A stretch of DNA of 64,000 nucleotides, taken from positions 2,046,001-2,110,000 of the forward strand of contig JACONQ010000006.1 in assembly GCA_014281115.1 (NCBI GenBank). Reading direction: 5' to 3'. This stretch comes from Laburnicola sp. R22_1. Its lineage: Eukaryota > Ascomycota > Dothideomycetes > Pleosporales > Didymosphaeriaceae. The notes under the pieces were generated by a model. The model saw nothing but the letters and a program-made list of their open reading frames with translations. It searched no databases and was not told where the DNA came from. A program made the translations under genes and the position numbers. Of this stretch, positions 33,615 to 46,416 are shown piece after piece (position 1 is the first letter of the stretch; each line of letters opens with the position of its first letter).

Positions 33615-36600
33615 ATTTAGTGCTCCACCGTTCATACCGAGTTTCAACAGCTCCGTTGCAAGACCAAGTGTCTTCGTGGATGCCTCATGCCTCGCATAGA
33701 CTGGCAGCGGTCTGGTGGCGGTTCTTTTTCGTTCTCTAAACAACGAACAAGGCTTGCAACTCAGGGATTCTGCCTCATCCCACAGCAGAATCTTTTGCGC
33801 TTCGCACAGGCCAAGATCAACTGACATACTCCGCACCCCGGCTCTTCCCTTTTATGTAGATCCGGGGACGAGCATGGCGACATGTTATTTCTTCCTTCCT
33901 TTCATTTCTTCCCATGCTCTTTTTTCTTCGACGGTACTTGACTCCAGCAGCAAGCTGTTACACTCTGGTCGAAGGCTAACATTGGTAGAATCTTTCAGCA
34001 CAACACGACTGCGACATTTTCGACCGCTTTATTTATCCGCTGAAACCTTCCAGCGACTCCGGACTCCGACGGCACTCCGGAAACAGCTCACAGCCGAAAT
34101 TCCAATAGCAATTCGAGAAACGAGAGCATGCATGGACTGGCTTCGCCATCTTGGAAAGGTGAGTCGTGCCCTTAGCTTCGTCCTTACAGCGGAAAATCTG
34201 ACGCAACATCCGGTATCCATTCGATATGGCCGCTTGTTGTCGCTGCCTCCCTTGTTCGTACCAATTGTAAGTATCCCCCAAGTCCACATCTAGTCTCCGA
34301 GATGCAACGGCGCGAGAGAGCAGTGCTGGCTCAAGTCTCCATACCAGTGCTATTGATCGCGCCGAGAAGAAAAGGCTTCGCATATTGGGGTTGCTGGCCA
34401 CTCATGCCAGTGACCTAGTTGAAGAGGCCGACATACGACGCGGGAATGTGCTTTAGAAATTGCTTCGACCACTCTAGCCGGCGCTGTGAAGCAGCTATCG
34501 CAGGTCGGACAGGCGGATAGTCACTGACATCCGATAGTGGACCCCCAACACAGGCGCTTTCCGGTCGAACTCGAGCTTTTCCGCAGACTTTTCTCTCCCG
34601 TATACAGGTATAAGCAATGCTGGGCCCACCGAGTTGGTTCTCCGTCATTCGTCGTATTCGCGACTTGTCCATCGTCATTAACAGTGCAGGTTCGCTTTGT
34701 AAAGAGGGGTTCGGATGTCGACTTGAGATATGGAAGGGCAATCCAGCGTCATTTGTGTAATGAGCGGTCAAGGCAGAAGGTCCACGCATTGGAGCGGCGA
34801 GTGGGCGGCACATGCCTTGTACCATTGTCATCTAATCGTTGTGCAGGCATCGGCAGCGTCCAGGTCCCCAGCGACGTTTCGTTCGGAAAAGCCCGTCTCT
34901 TCTCCGGTCATGCGGTTCTCGTCGCGTTCGCGTTCCAAAGGTCGTGCATGCTTCGGGATCATACGGCGCCACAGCGTTGGAAGGCATGTTCAATGAGCGA
35001 TGTCGTGCATGCGGTGCCGGCTCAAAAGAGGTGGCGATGCTGATCGCATAACACCAAAGGCCCCCGTGCCTTTCTCTATCAGCGGCTGTCACAAGTTGTG
35101 CCTGCATGGACCTGTACATTGTTTCTGGTGGCTGGACGTACCATGTGCGGGCACCTGACCTTGATGCCCATATCGTTGCGATCTTTCGCACATGGAGGAG
35201 AAGCTACTTCATGTACGGTTGTTCGAGGAGGTGGGCGGTGTGTATTGTGGTATGTGAGTGTGGTGTTGCACGTGTGTGCGGGGCGGTGCATACGTCGCGC
35301 GGCGGTAGCTTCCTTTGGAATCGCATACGAGTAGGTAAGAGGCATTACCTCGTGCTCCAGGTAATCGCGTATCCCCTGCCCTGTTTATTGGGTTCACCAC
35401 GGCTTTGGCAATATGTTATGGTGTGGGCGGGCAGGCATATGAGGACAACAAGCTGTTTTGCTATTTGCAGAAAAGAGAGTGGAGTGAGGAGTCTACTGAG
35501 GAAGAAAGGAGAGGGCGAGAGCTTTATCTTGAGGGTAGTGGTCTGTGCACCTGAATGGAACCTTCTACACACACTACCTCTGACGTAAGTCACGTGGCTA
35601 CATATGGCGACTACGAAGCCGCCGACTACATCCTTGCGCCGTGTTGAGAATGAAGGCAAGTTGCCATTGCCCCTAAACCTTGTATCCACGAGGCTCTGTA
35701 GTAAGAGAGGGGTCCAAGACGCCGGCATTGCGGCGACGCTTGAGCTGCATTGTTCCCACATAGTGTAATATTGATCGTCAGCGCAAGGGGTGAGAGGGGA
35801 CGGCGAGGCTTCTTGTGTGCGTTGCGGTCGACTATGGAGAGGCCTCCGCCGAGGCGCGACGAGGATAGCAGGTAGAAGGGTGCCGATGTAGAGTGTAGGT
35901 ACCTGAGGGGTTATGGTCGAAGGACATTCGCTCGGACGTTAAAGCTGCAACACTAGACAATTAAACTCTATCACATCCAACGCATGGTGCATGTCTTCTG
36001 TCCACTTACCATACTCAAAGCGAAGTACAGGGTATTTCCACATCCAAAACCAACCCACGATGTTCATTGGATCTGCAATCTAGATATGCCAGCACTAGAA
36101 CATCAGTCGTTAACCTCTGCAAATTGGCATTGCGTGGCCTGGGATAGCTCACCCAAGTCAACGAATTCCCGCCCACCAAAGGGCAGGCGAGGTCCTCCAT
36201 GGTTAAAGAAACTTCCATGAAGCTGTTCAAAGGCCCCGAACTACCAATTCAATGACGCAGGATAATGCCAGTTAGTCGACAAAGGGAATGAGGGTACGAG
36301 ATGGCAATCAGGAGTGGCCTTCAAACCCCAACCCTTTCGTAGGAGTACGGGATCGAACATGTGGTACGCACGCAATGCAGAGATTGAACACGATTGCGTT
36401 CCTCGTATCTCTTTCCGGAGGCTCCACATCCGCATCTCCGGATCGAAGGGCCGAAGGACGAGATAGAAAAGTTATTTGAGAAGAGAAAATGATGCAGGAG
36501 AAAGCAAAATAAAGAATTAGAGACAAACAACAAAAAAACTTCAGGTGTATGATATGATATTTCGAAAATGGTGGATTCACCCCGACGAGTCGGACGTTCC

Positions 36601-36849
36601 CAAGGACCCTCTATAACGCCAGACCATGCATCATGTATGGTACAGTATGCCTACATATCTTCACATGTACTCGACGGCCGTGCAAAAAAGGCCCCGAGAA
36701 TGCGCATCCGGTTCCAGCTGCTGTTCCTCCTCTTCTAGTTCCTCCCACGGACTTGCTATCGTTTCATGTGTGGTCCATAGTGCCAATAACGATATACAGA
36801 TGAGGCTAGAGACGGATCGGATCGTTCGTACAGTGTAGAGTGCTGCCTT
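33615..36849. other. No gene recognised
   Basis: A few donor-like sites (34160, 34268, 35336, 35583) continue the pattern of the central segment and then stop. The remainder up to the bL33 gene has only unsupported open frames. Confidence 0.4.
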
Positions 36850-37289
36850 CTACTTCTTTCCGCGCTTCGCTTCGAGGAAGAGGACTTGTTTCCGCACTAC
36901 AACATTGTCAGCCCGCTATCCTATACCTCAAATTCAATGCATCCAATATGTCTGGGGACCATGTATCCGCTGCGCCAATCCCCAACATCGAGTTTCTATA
37001 GCATCGTCCAGGGAGAGGGGAGAAGCGTACCGATCGGGTCGTATTTCATCATGCTCAGCGGTCGGTGCGCACGCGGTCGCATCAGCGTTCGGTAGTAGCC
37101 CGTCATGGCCATGGAAATGAGGCGCACCATAATAGTGCGGGATTTCGCTGTGTGTGGTGTGGTCAGCGTGGAGCTTGAGAAATGTTGAACAGGGGCATTG
37201 TAGCGTCCTCCGGGAGTCGGCAGGCCCCAGAGTAGTGAATCCGAAGACTCAGGACGAGTAGTATAGATGGACGTACCTTTCTTCGCCAT
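36850..37289 (-). CDS. mrpl39: Mitochondrial large-subunit ribosomal protein bL33 (L39)
   Basis: Three minus-strand exons (37289-37277, 37147-37031, 36896-36850) encode 58 residues, the normal size of fungal mitochondrial bL33. The protein starts [20 protein letters not shown] and continues [20 protein letters not shown], ending [13 protein letters not shown]. These strings match the family closely. The two introns (129 and 134 bp) are long for this window. The first exon is only 13 nt, so automatic annotation may miss it. The protein is a structural component of the mitochondrial 54S subunit. Confidence 0.93.
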
Positions 37290-37869
37290 TGTGACGGCGC
37301 GTGGGGATGTGCTGGCGTTGGGGAGAGTTGTTGCGTGAGGTTTTCGATATCGCTGTCGCGGATCGGCATTTCCTCGGGTATGATGTGTGGGCCAATCAAT
37401 GCGTGACGGGAGTGACCCACATGATGCGCGGCCGTCCTTCATTCCAAACCCTCTTCGCAATTTATCATCAGCTTTCATCGTCCGTACCTCTGCGCTGGCC
37501 ACCATCGTGCAACCAGCCTTTTGCAGATCCTGCGCCAGAAAAGCTGAAAGAACCACCATCATGTCTTCAATTGGGCGCTTCACATAGCTGCAGCGCCTCG
37601 GCATTGAATGATCCGGACATACGGAATCTTGGGAGTTAATATTCAAAATATCAAGGAGGATCGATCGAAATAAGCCTTCTCTAACTCTGTCTGCGGGCAT
37701 CGGTACCTCCATTATATTCCGTCGTCACGGACATTTTTCACCCACCACCGGCTCTCCCCCGGAATTGTTTGCGTTGCGCCACTTGAGGCATCAAAACGTC
37801 TTCTCTTCTATCTATCAATTTAAATCTACCCATCATGTCCTCACCAACTTCTCTCCTTCCACTCCAAAC

Positions 37870-38196
37870 ATGGCGTCCTCTTCCCCCTCGGCGTTTCCGC
37901 AAATCTACCCATCATCACGTCTCACCAAGCTTCTCTTCTTTACTTGGGGCGCGAGATTTGGCCATCAGCTTCTGATCTCGGTATCGAACCTACCCATCAG
38001 CGCAGCTCTATTCTTCTCCTATGCAAGGGGCAATACGATGGAGATGGGTGTCTTGATAGCAAGTGGGAGTGTATTCTATGTTGCGGATGTTGTGGTAGCG
38101 GCGAAAGGACCGCGAGGGTGGGATGGAGGCGTGTGGGTTATTGCGGGAGCAGCGGGCGTCGCAGTGAGCATTGGAGCGGGCTTGGTGTTGGGGTGA
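37870..38196 (+). CDS. Small polytopic membrane protein
   Basis: A single exon of 108 residues. After a Ser/Pro-rich start come three or four hydrophobic segments: around LTKLLFFTWGARFGH, LLISVSNLPISAALFFSYA, MGVLIASGSVFYVADVVVA and VWVIAGAAGVAVSIGAGLVL. There is no recognised family. An upstream in-frame ATG at 37765 would add 35 polar residues; the inner ATG has a good context (AAACATGGC) and was preferred. It is transcribed away from bL33, about 580 bp from that gene's start, so the two may share a promoter region. Confidence 0.6.
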   Translation: MASSSPSAFPQIYPSSRLTKLLFFTWGARFGHQLLISVSNLPISAALFFSYARGNTMEMGVLIASGSVFYVADVVVAAKGPRGWDGGVWVIAGAAGVAVSIGAGLVLG

Positions 38197-41100
38197 CGAA
38201 GGGAGAATTGGGTTGCAGCCAGGGTGACGGCCAGGACTGTGGAAGGCTAGGATACGACTTCTCCGCTCTGTACGATACGAAAGAATGCTAAACCTAACAC
38301 TTTGCAAAGGCGAGCGCAGAACGTCCTGGGCCGAACTCCCCTTGTACCGAACTATGAGCACTGAACGCCAGCACCATTCACGCCTGGATTAGATATCCAC
38401 AGTCAGCCCACAATTTGGTCTGAACTATACATAGCTCTCGTTCAGCCACAGTACACCCTAACCTCGCGACCATGCCCAGCCAATATTTGCCCGTTCAGGG
38501 AAGTCTCGTATAGTGTCGTAATGGTAGGACACCCGTACACGATCGCTCCTCCCACCCTTCCATCTCACAACCGCCAACTCCATCAACGCGCGCGTCACAT
38601 CCCATCCTAAACACACGCAAAATGCGGCAGAAAAAGATGCCACGATTCGCCCATCCATCCACCATCGAAACATGCCTCCTGCGGCACAGTCGACCATCAC
38701 CACTTCCGACACTATTAATACACGAAACCCCCCTTGGCGCACCCTAAACCCTAAACCCCAGTCCAAGCTCCAGCTCCAGCACCCTCCCATCGGCCCCCAA
38801 ACCCATCCCATCCCATCCTCGGCCCTACTAGACGATCCCCATCCCGTATCCACCCCCAGCTCTGCGCCATAGTGGCTGAACCGTTCACAGCCACACGGAC
38901 CGCTCATCCAATAACCGCGCTCCTTTCTGCCACTTCGCACACCCAGCACAGCCCTGCGTGTCCGAACGTGCTAGCTCCAATATCAACCCAAGAGAAAGTG
39001 CAATTCAGGTCGCAACCCTGCTCTCATCATCATAGTCTCCGCAGCTCAATACAGCACAGGCGTTGGGCGCAAACTGCAGCGCAGCCCCGCGCAACTCCGC
39101 ACGCCCATCTATCCGTCCAGACTCCCGCGCTGGCGCCTGGGCACCTCAGTGCTTGCAACGGCAAATTGCACTCCCAAAGCCTGCCTCATCAGCTGGGAAA
39201 ATAAAAACCACCCCATGCCACGCTACCATGCCGCGATCGTCGCCGCTGCTGTCAACGTCTTTCCCAAAGCGGGTCACCGGTGAGGCTGGCTGGCACGGCT
39301 GGCTGTTCGCTGCAATGCAATGCGCAAGTGCGGCAGGCAGCCCACGTAATGCACGGGACTGGACTGAGTAGCCTAAGCGAAAAAACCGGTCACGGAAAGA
39401 GTCGGTGAAACGGCGACGCGCGTTTTAGTTGATGGGTGGTTTCAATCGGGGGCGCGTGGGCATCGGAGATGAACGATTGGGCGGGATGGCGCGATGGACA
39501 CGTTGGTTAAGGCTGCTGGGGGGGTCCCTGGGAAGGGTGTTTGGATGCGATTGTGGGGGAGGTGAGTTGTTCAGAACTTGTTCTCTTACGCGCGCTAAGG
39601 TACCGAGGGTTGATGGGAGGTTGTTTGGGAATTTGGGCTGGAGATTTGGGCGTGGTGTTGGGATTTGGGCACGGTTTTTGCACGTGATTCACCTTCGCAC
39701 TTCTGAGGTCTCATTGACGGTCGATGCACGTTGGCCGCATTTCTCATTGTAGATTTGCCTTGGATTTTGCCACGTGGAGTATCCAAAGACGATTGATGAT
39801 CCGAAGAGCCTGAAGAGGTACCTGTAGATATCGCTGATGACATGCAGGACTGCTGGAGCATTCCAAGGTTTCCTCAACGCAAAGACAGGTCCGCACGTTG
39901 TCGCCAACACCCGAAACTGCGAATGCACAACAGCCCTCGAAGCACGGAGGACAACACCGATGCACTGATGTCGGGCCACAATCTTGACAACTAAACTCGA
40001 CCGTGGCAACATAGCAAAGCATGGATTCCTGTGCCAGCGCTGGTCACACGATCCCGAAGCTTCGGGATGGCTCGATGAATCCAGAACAAAGAGACTGCAA
40101 CGTGTATACCACGCACGGAGTGATGGGGTGGAGACCGCGGGCCATCGTATGATCGAGAGGAACATTTGTGGATACGTGGATGCATGAGCCGTGCCTCAGC
40201 TAGTGTGACCTGCCTGTTGTATAATAATGTATCGAAGCATTGGAATATTCAGGCCGATTCGCGCACGTGGTTTACTTCTGGTCTCCGTGTAGACGACAGT
40301 CTTTTGCTGCTCACTTCGAGGCGAGATGAGCTCTCGTTGGACGTACTGTCAGTGAGTGCGGTCCAGCTGACGCCTGCTGTAAAAGGATCAGTGACCTCAT
40401 AGACCTTATCACTAGCATTAATCCCAAAATACAATCTACTCCATACCAATAAGCTTGAACAACACTTTAAACACTCTCATGAGGTTGTAGCTGTATACCT
40501 GCCAGAGCCTTCAACAGCAACACACCAACCACTGCCTTCTCTTCCCCTCCCATACAACATAAGATAGCATGCCGCGTCTTCCCACGTCATGCAGACGTGA
40601 TTACCTCCTGAAACCCCTCTGCACAACCCAAACACCTTCCTAAAATGCCATACCCATACAAACAGGCTTCTGCATACCCAAGCCCAAGACTACCAACCTC
40701 AGCAATCACACCGTCAAACCCCTTTCCCAGTTACCGCATACATAGCACCGTTGCCCAACCAAGGCCCAGCACCCAGCGCCGAACAGCCTCGGTGACCGGA
40801 AACGTAGTCCGCCAGCACACGTAGGCAGTATGGACAGCCCGGCCCAGGTACATCCTGTAGTCATCCACTCGTCACGCTGAGAAACCCACCGCGCATAGAT
40901 GCGTTGTACGACGTCTGTACCGCGCCGGGTCGTCCGGAATATACCTCACCTCAGCAATTGCAGAGCACCAAAACCCGCGCCCGCACGCATGTTTGTGATG
41001 ACAGGCCAATCCCACGTGACGAAACCCGTCTGCACCACGTAGCACCATCAACTACCAAGCGAAAATGAAGCTTGCAGCCCAGCACTTCCCTCCCCCTCAA

Positions 41101-42504
41101 ACAAATTTCAAATTACCCCAGCCCCCGGCCATCGCATCCGAACATCCCGTCCCTATCGTGAGGCTCCAACGCGCCCCATCGTGAGGCTCCAACGCGCCAA
41201 CCAAACGAGGAGCATCCCCGCAAATCGGCGCTGCTAAAAACAGCGGTATCCCCGACTGTCACGAAGACGTGGCTCTCGGTCTGGAGAGGACGTGGACCGC
41301 GACGCGGCAAGGCGAGGGAAAAAAAAAAGATGGCCGTGCCGTGTCGCGGTGCGGTGTCCTGATTTGGGACACCGTGCCGTGTTGGGATGAGGCGGAGGAA
41401 ACAAAAGGAAACGTGGAGAGAGGGGGTGGCAAGGCGAGGCGAGGCGAGGCGAGGCGAGGCAACGTGGACTTGAATTTTGGCAGATTTGCACACGAGAGGT
41501 AGACTGGAGATTTGCACATCCATTTGTTGCACCGTTGCGCATTTGCGGCGGCGCCCTTCCCAATTCCATCCATGGCGCGCCCTTTCCCATTCCATCCATG
41601 GCGCGCCCTGTCAATCAATTCAGTCCGGAAGCCCTGGAGTCATCGCTCGCAGGTGCGCAAAACCATACACAATCAATACCACCCCACCTCCCCCATCCAG
41701 CCTAGCTCCCTCTCCCTTTGCACCCTCAACCTCACTCAGTCTGAGTCAGTCACATCTCCCACCACGCAGCAGGCAGCACTGCCATAAACTCGGCACTATC
41801 CGCGCGGGACGCCTTATTATGCTCGACCAGGCGACAGCCAGGCAGAAGCGCGGAATTGGTGGCAGGTGATTGGCGCGCGGGTTCGTTGTGGGTTCGGCAG
41901 GGGGGTGCGCGTGAGCGGTGCGGGTGCGGGCTCGGTTGCGGCCGAGGGTGTGTGGGTGAGACGGAGGGTGGGAGTCATACTTCCTTTCTTGTTTACTTGC
42001 TGTGGTTGAGGGAGGGGGGTGTTTGCGCCGTTGCGCGGACAGAGAGAGAGAGAGAGAGACAGTTTCATGTACAGCGGGGCATGGAGGATAGGTCACAAGG
42101 TTGCGTGAAGTCATGAGATGGTAGTATGATGATGATTTCTTAAATTTCAAGCTATCCTAATATTCTTGGCCAACGTCATGCATCATCTTGACGTTACGTC
42201 TGCCGTCGTCTTCTCAACACCGTATTATTAGTGGAGGTTCTCTCTTAGGCATTCCCATGCATAACCCAGTATATCAAACAGCAGCAATTGCTTCTTTCCT
42301 GAAAGCAGAGCAAAACAAGGACCAAAGATCAGACTTGTTGCATGCTGGATGGATTCCTTTAGGTGGCAGCGGTGCATGCGGAGCTTCTCAGCTTCCGCGG
42401 GGGGCGTGGCGTGGTGGAGTGCGGCGTGCAGCGCATAGCGTGGCATGTTTGTAGGTAGAAACAGTTTAGAGTCGGTAGTAAAGCACTGAGGAAATGGGGG
42501 GCGA
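38197..42504. other. Long intergenic region with simple repeats
   Basis: No supported gene. Simple features are a GGCGA run at about 41437-41460, an AG dinucleotide run near 42042-42059, a 24-bp tandem duplication near 41157-41200 (CGTGAGGCTCCAACGCGCC twice), and a duplicated CCATCCATGGCGCGCCCT near 41567-41610. C-rich sequence around 38700-38850 gives spurious open frames. Confidence 0.45.
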
Positions 42505-43239
42505 TCAGCGGTAGTAGCCGGAGAGACGGTGCTCGCGGATGTCGCGTCGAGAGGGCTCGCGGACTTCGACCTTGTAGTTCTTTGCGTTGCGGCGCTGGAA
42601 CTCGAGGTCTTGCTCGTACAGGGAGCCGCGCTTCGAGGTCGGGTTCTCGACTTGGATGGTGGCCTTCTTGGGCATCTTGACCTCGGTCGGCCACTCGACG
42701 ATGCCGCCTGATCGCGGTCGTGACTTGACTTTGGCCTCCTGCTCCACCTTGACGGACCGCGAGCGTACGGGCTTGCGGGCGGCGACGTAGTATGTGCGGT
42801 CCATGGAGACAAAGGGAGTGCGTGATCGATGGCGATGGCGGAGGCTGCGCTCAATAGCCCTGAGCAGGCCGCGTACCTGGATGTAGCCGGCGGGCAGCTC
42901 GATCTGGACAAGCTTGCTGCCTTCCTCGACGGTGCTGTAGGTCTTGCCATCTGCGTGCTGGTAGATGAACGAGGCCACGTCCTGGGCAAGACGGTGGCCG
43001 ATTTCGCAGAGCTGCTCGCGCTTGCGGTGGACCTCGTAGGGGTCACGGCAGAAGACGCACTCTTTGGCGTGCACTTCGAAGTGGTACATGGCCCATGACT
43101 CCTCGGGGTTCACGGGACGCGAGACGGCGCTCACGGGGTCCTTCAGGAAGCCCACGTTGCGCTCCTTCCTCGACCCGGACGAGGTCTTGGAGGGCACGAC
43201 GCTGGGCATCGTGTGGGTGCGGGACAAGACGCCAGGCAT
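42505..43239 (-). CDS. Conserved hypothetical protein with His/Cys cluster
   Basis: A single minus-strand exon of 244 residues from ATG 43239. The central part carries a compact pattern H57-x3-C61-x2-C64, then C78 and H82 (VHAKECVFCRDPY ... EQLCEIGH), which could bind a metal. It is followed by a helical segment (RLAQDVASFIYQHADGKTYS). The C-terminal half is basic and disordered and ends RRDIREHRLSGYYR. Upstream in-frame sequence to 43614 is proline-rich and low quality and was left out; ATG 43239 is followed directly by a basic Ser-rich leader. The pattern looks like an uncharacterised ascomycete family, but no function is assigned. Confidence 0.75.
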   Translation of the reverse strand: MPGVLSRTHTMPSVVPSKTSSGSRKERNVGFLKDPVSAVSRPVNPEESWAMYHFEVHAKECVFCRDPYEVHRKREQLCEIGHRLAQDVASFIYQHADGKTYSTVEEGSKLVQIELPAGYIQVRGLLRAIERSLRHRHRSRTPFVSMDRTYYVAARKPVRSRSVKVEQEAKVKSRPRSGGIVEWPTEVKMPKKATIQVENPTSKRGSLYEQDLEFQRRNAKNYKVEVREPSRRDIREHRLSGYYR

Positions 43240-43480
43240 GGTGGATGTTGTGGGGTACTTTAGGATGGGACGCGGTCGGGAAGCCAACTTGAAGCTGCTG
43301 TCCTGGAGGGCGGCCGTGGTGGTGTCGTCCTGGGATGGACTCAGTGGATGGTGTTGAAGCAGACTCTGGTGGACGGTGCCGGAGTCTGGTGGGTGTCTGG
43401 TAGATCTCTGGGGGGTGTAGTTTGTGGTTGCGGGTGTGGTTCTGCTGGGGAAGAGGCATGGTGATTGCGGCCTGGGGGGG

Positions 43481-43490
43481 AATATATAGG
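43481..43490 (-). promoter_or_regulatory. TATA-like element upstream of the His/Cys protein
   Basis: On the minus strand CCTATATATT lies about 245 nt before the ATG at 43239, in GC-rich sequence. It could position transcription with a long 5' leader. Confidence 0.3.
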
Positions 43491-46416
43491 GTGGGCCTGG
43501 GTTGGGAGGGATGCCTCTGGAGGGCGCAGGGATGCCTGGGAGGGAGCATGGGCCCACTTGGCAATTGTCGAGGGCGGCAGGGGCCAGGGCTGTAGCGAGG
43601 GCGGTCAACACCAAGCTCCACTGAGTCCGCCCTCAGATGACGACACGCGCCAGAAACACACTACTGAAAACACGCAGCCAGCACGCTCGACGGTCAGAAG
43701 GCCGCCGCTGGGCCCCTCGTCGCCGCGCGCCAGCGTCGCCTGTCGCGAGCTGGCAACGCCTGTTCGTTGCAAGTGCTGTCGCAGCCTGTGTCAGTATGCG
43801 CTTTTGCTGGCGTCAAGCCGGAGCGTCTTCACCTGCGGTCGTGGCAGCCTAGAAGCACAGGCTCCAGCCACGATGGATGCGGCCTAGCGTTGGGCGCATA
43901 GCCACACCGTCGCTCGTTTTGCACTCGGCGACGAACTGCTGGCGGCTGCGCATCGTGATGTGCAAATCTCCCGACACGAGCCGTTCGAGCTCGCGCTGCG
44001 GCGCAGTCCAGCGATTGTTGCACTCGCCGACCGCTCCCCCTCCCTCATCCGACACCGCGGTGCTGCGCCCTTCTCCATGCCGCGCAGACCAGACACGCTG
44101 CGCGTAATTAATCCCACGGCCTGTTCCTCGAGCCAGCTGGCCGCCTGCATTGGACTAGCATGCACGTGCGGCTGTCGCCTTTCTCTTCTTGCTTGACCGG
44201 AAAATGGCCCGCATCCATTCGCCAATGGCCCATGCCGCCCCTCTACGCCCATCTACGCCCATCTACGCCCTGCACAGCTCGTCGTCACTGCAGCAGTTCG
44301 CGCGCCCTCCCGTGCTGGGCCTGCTGCCATCCGTCTGCTGTCGGTCTGCTGTCGGTCCGAAGGGACGTCTGCTCGATACCCTGAGATCATGTACAATTGC
44401 GCAGCACTGCTATTCACCCATACTGTCATCCTCCTGGACCCCGCTCCTCTTGGCTACCGACCGATAGCGCAACCGGTGAGTCAACGCGAACCGCGTGGCT
44501 CAGCTCAACTCAAACTGAATGAATGATAACTCGAATTCCTACGCAGCGGCCCGCACCGTATGTTACGCAACAGCCAGTATCTGCAGACCGGTGACTAGAC
44601 AAGTATCTTGGCCCGTCTGTTCACTGCTAGTGAGGCTCTGCGCACGTCACTCTTGTTTGACAGCGTGGATGGCGGATCGTTCGCGCTAACACTCTCCGCC
44701 CCAACGAGACCTCCCAGTGTCTTTGTCGTCTCGTCGTGCTTGTCCCACACGCAACGTCTCCTTAGCCACAGCTCTCCCCTGCTCGGTAACCACTTGCAGA
44801 ATCACTGTGGCGTAGCAAATACCAACAGCCAAGTGGCAGCGGGGTCGGCGAAGAGCAGCTCGTGTCCCAACATCTTGGACTACGTACACCATCTGCAGTT
44901 TCAGTTGCCTTCTTCACGCCGTCAGGAAGCGATTGCTCGACATGCGACATCGTGGCCACAATCGCATGCTGTTATCCGGACATATGGGCCGCGGACGCCT
45001 CGAAGACGTCTCCACAGATGTGTGCTACATACGTTGTGCTACTCAGACGACCGAACTCCCAGCTGGAAAGACGTGGGTGACGACGATTACACGAACAGCG
45101 ACCGAAAGCAATTGTGTCTCAGGCCTTTGATGACGGATCATGCCGCCTTTTGAGTCCATGGTGTCACCAATCATTGCCTCGTTCGGATCATTCGGGGCTG
45201 AGAGTAGGCAACAGTGACCAAGCCTTGGTCGGGCAGGCTAGGCTACGGCTCCCTCCGCCCATAATATCAGCCCTCTAATCGCCCCTTTTATTTTAGGTTG
45301 TTCACCGTCCCTCGTGGCAAGATGAATAATCGGTCTTGCGTCCAGATTGCTTTTGTCGCGAAGACCAGGCAACCGCTGCCTCAGGGCCCCCTTTCTTTTT
45401 TTTTATGGCTACTGCTTTCACAGAACGCCGGAGCCAATAAAAGCAACACGGAAGATCGGATACGAAACCTCGACGACAACGAACATCCCCACCCCGTGTG
45501 GCGAGAAGTCTCAGCATGCCTTGATGCCTCAGCATCGGCGGTGAGGGTGTCGCGTGTTCGGTGGGTACGTTGAGGATACACATCAGCTGCTTCGTCTCAA
45601 TCAATCCACGGTGGCAGTTTACCTTAGTCATTGACCGGACCAGAGCACCAACAGTGTCCCAACTAAAGCTAGTCAATTGCTAGATGACTTCGCAAGAGTA
45701 TCTCACATCGCCGTAAAATTCACCGCAGCATTTGCCCGGGGAGCTATCATTCGACCGATTGGTGTCTATGGCACAATCTCCACGTCATGCGATTCAATAT
45801 CATTTCATCACGATCTGTCATGGATATATCTGCTTTTGCTTACTTTTATCCATTTGGCTCTGCGCGTCGTACGGGGCACCGCTTACATGCACTGCTCACG
45901 TGCGCACGTAAGACTGCAGCTGTATCGGCCCCAATATTATCTGTGTACATGCGGTACAACCAAGCCCAGTTGCTTTTTTCTTTGTTTGCAATGTTGACGC
46001 AGATTTTGCAGATTTTGGCCATTCACGACCTTGGGCAGCGTGTTTCGGTTGTTTATCCACACGTCTTCACCTCTCTTCTGACCTCTCCTCCATTCACAAT
46101 CGCATCTCAACTGCCATACCGACGTCGGGCACGGCGCTCACGCCTGACAACGCGTCCGCGTGCACAGATCAGCGCTAGGGCTCAACCCGGCTAGCGCTCG
46201 ATCCGTGCTCACCAAAGCTGTCAAACCTCACACCGCTTTTCACAATTCAGCGGGCTGGAGCCGCAAACTATTTCTGCGAACCCCGGCCGTTTCTCTTCTT
46301 TTTTGTTCTTTAACACCTCCCTCGTTCCTGCATTCGCAATTCCCCTCTCTGGGTACTTGACTTTGCGACTTCCCTGATACCATTCCTCCTGCGTGTGTCC
46401 GAAAAGAGGCTGGAAT
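43491..46416. other. No gene recognised
   Basis: Several open frames of 60-180 codons exist, the longest at 44608-45153 on the plus strand, but none has motifs or coding-like composition. An upstream exon of the 46.4-kb gene could lie near 46340-46450, where another frame reads TSLIPFLLRVSEKRLEYAPK. Confidence 0.35.

Larger units (their letters stand above)
12900..35600 (+). other. Splice-signal-rich, repeat-built segment without intact protein genes
   Basis: By eye about thirty exact GTAAGT motifs occur on the plus strand here, among them 13059, 13411, 13749, 15623, 16143, 17467, 18044, 19392, 22429, 26800, 27315, 29038, 31434 and 34266. The mirror motif ACTTAC is rare (for example near 23430 and 26264). 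Many donors are followed by CTAAC/CTGAC-type branch sites and CAG/TAG acceptors. Inferred exons are short, and where repeated they do not keep a common reading frame. No open frame has recognisable intact coding content. Several tandem arrays and a dispersed family, listed separately, make up much of the segment. The simplest reading is one or more multi-exon non-coding transcripts on the plus strand. Confidence 0.55.

Noticed and set aside
12900..35600. Repeat-induced point mutation or CRISPR as explanation of the repeats
   Set aside because: Copies are not AT-rich or TpA-enriched by eye as RIP would give. Units are diverged tandem copies without the short identical repeats and unique spacers of CRISPR, and the genome is eukaryotic.
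36996..37712. A 238-codon minus-strand frame
   Set aside because: It runs through both introns of the bL33 gene and its upstream region; the three-exon model matches the conserved 58-residue protein exactly.
38744..38759. Telomere-like CCCTAAACCCTAAA
   Set aside because: Only two units, not a fungal TTAGGG repeat, and in unique intergenic sequence.
42228..43046. A 272-codon minus-strand frame rich in Ser and Arg
   Set aside because: It is a shifted-frame shadow of the 244-residue His/Cys protein and low in recognisable content.
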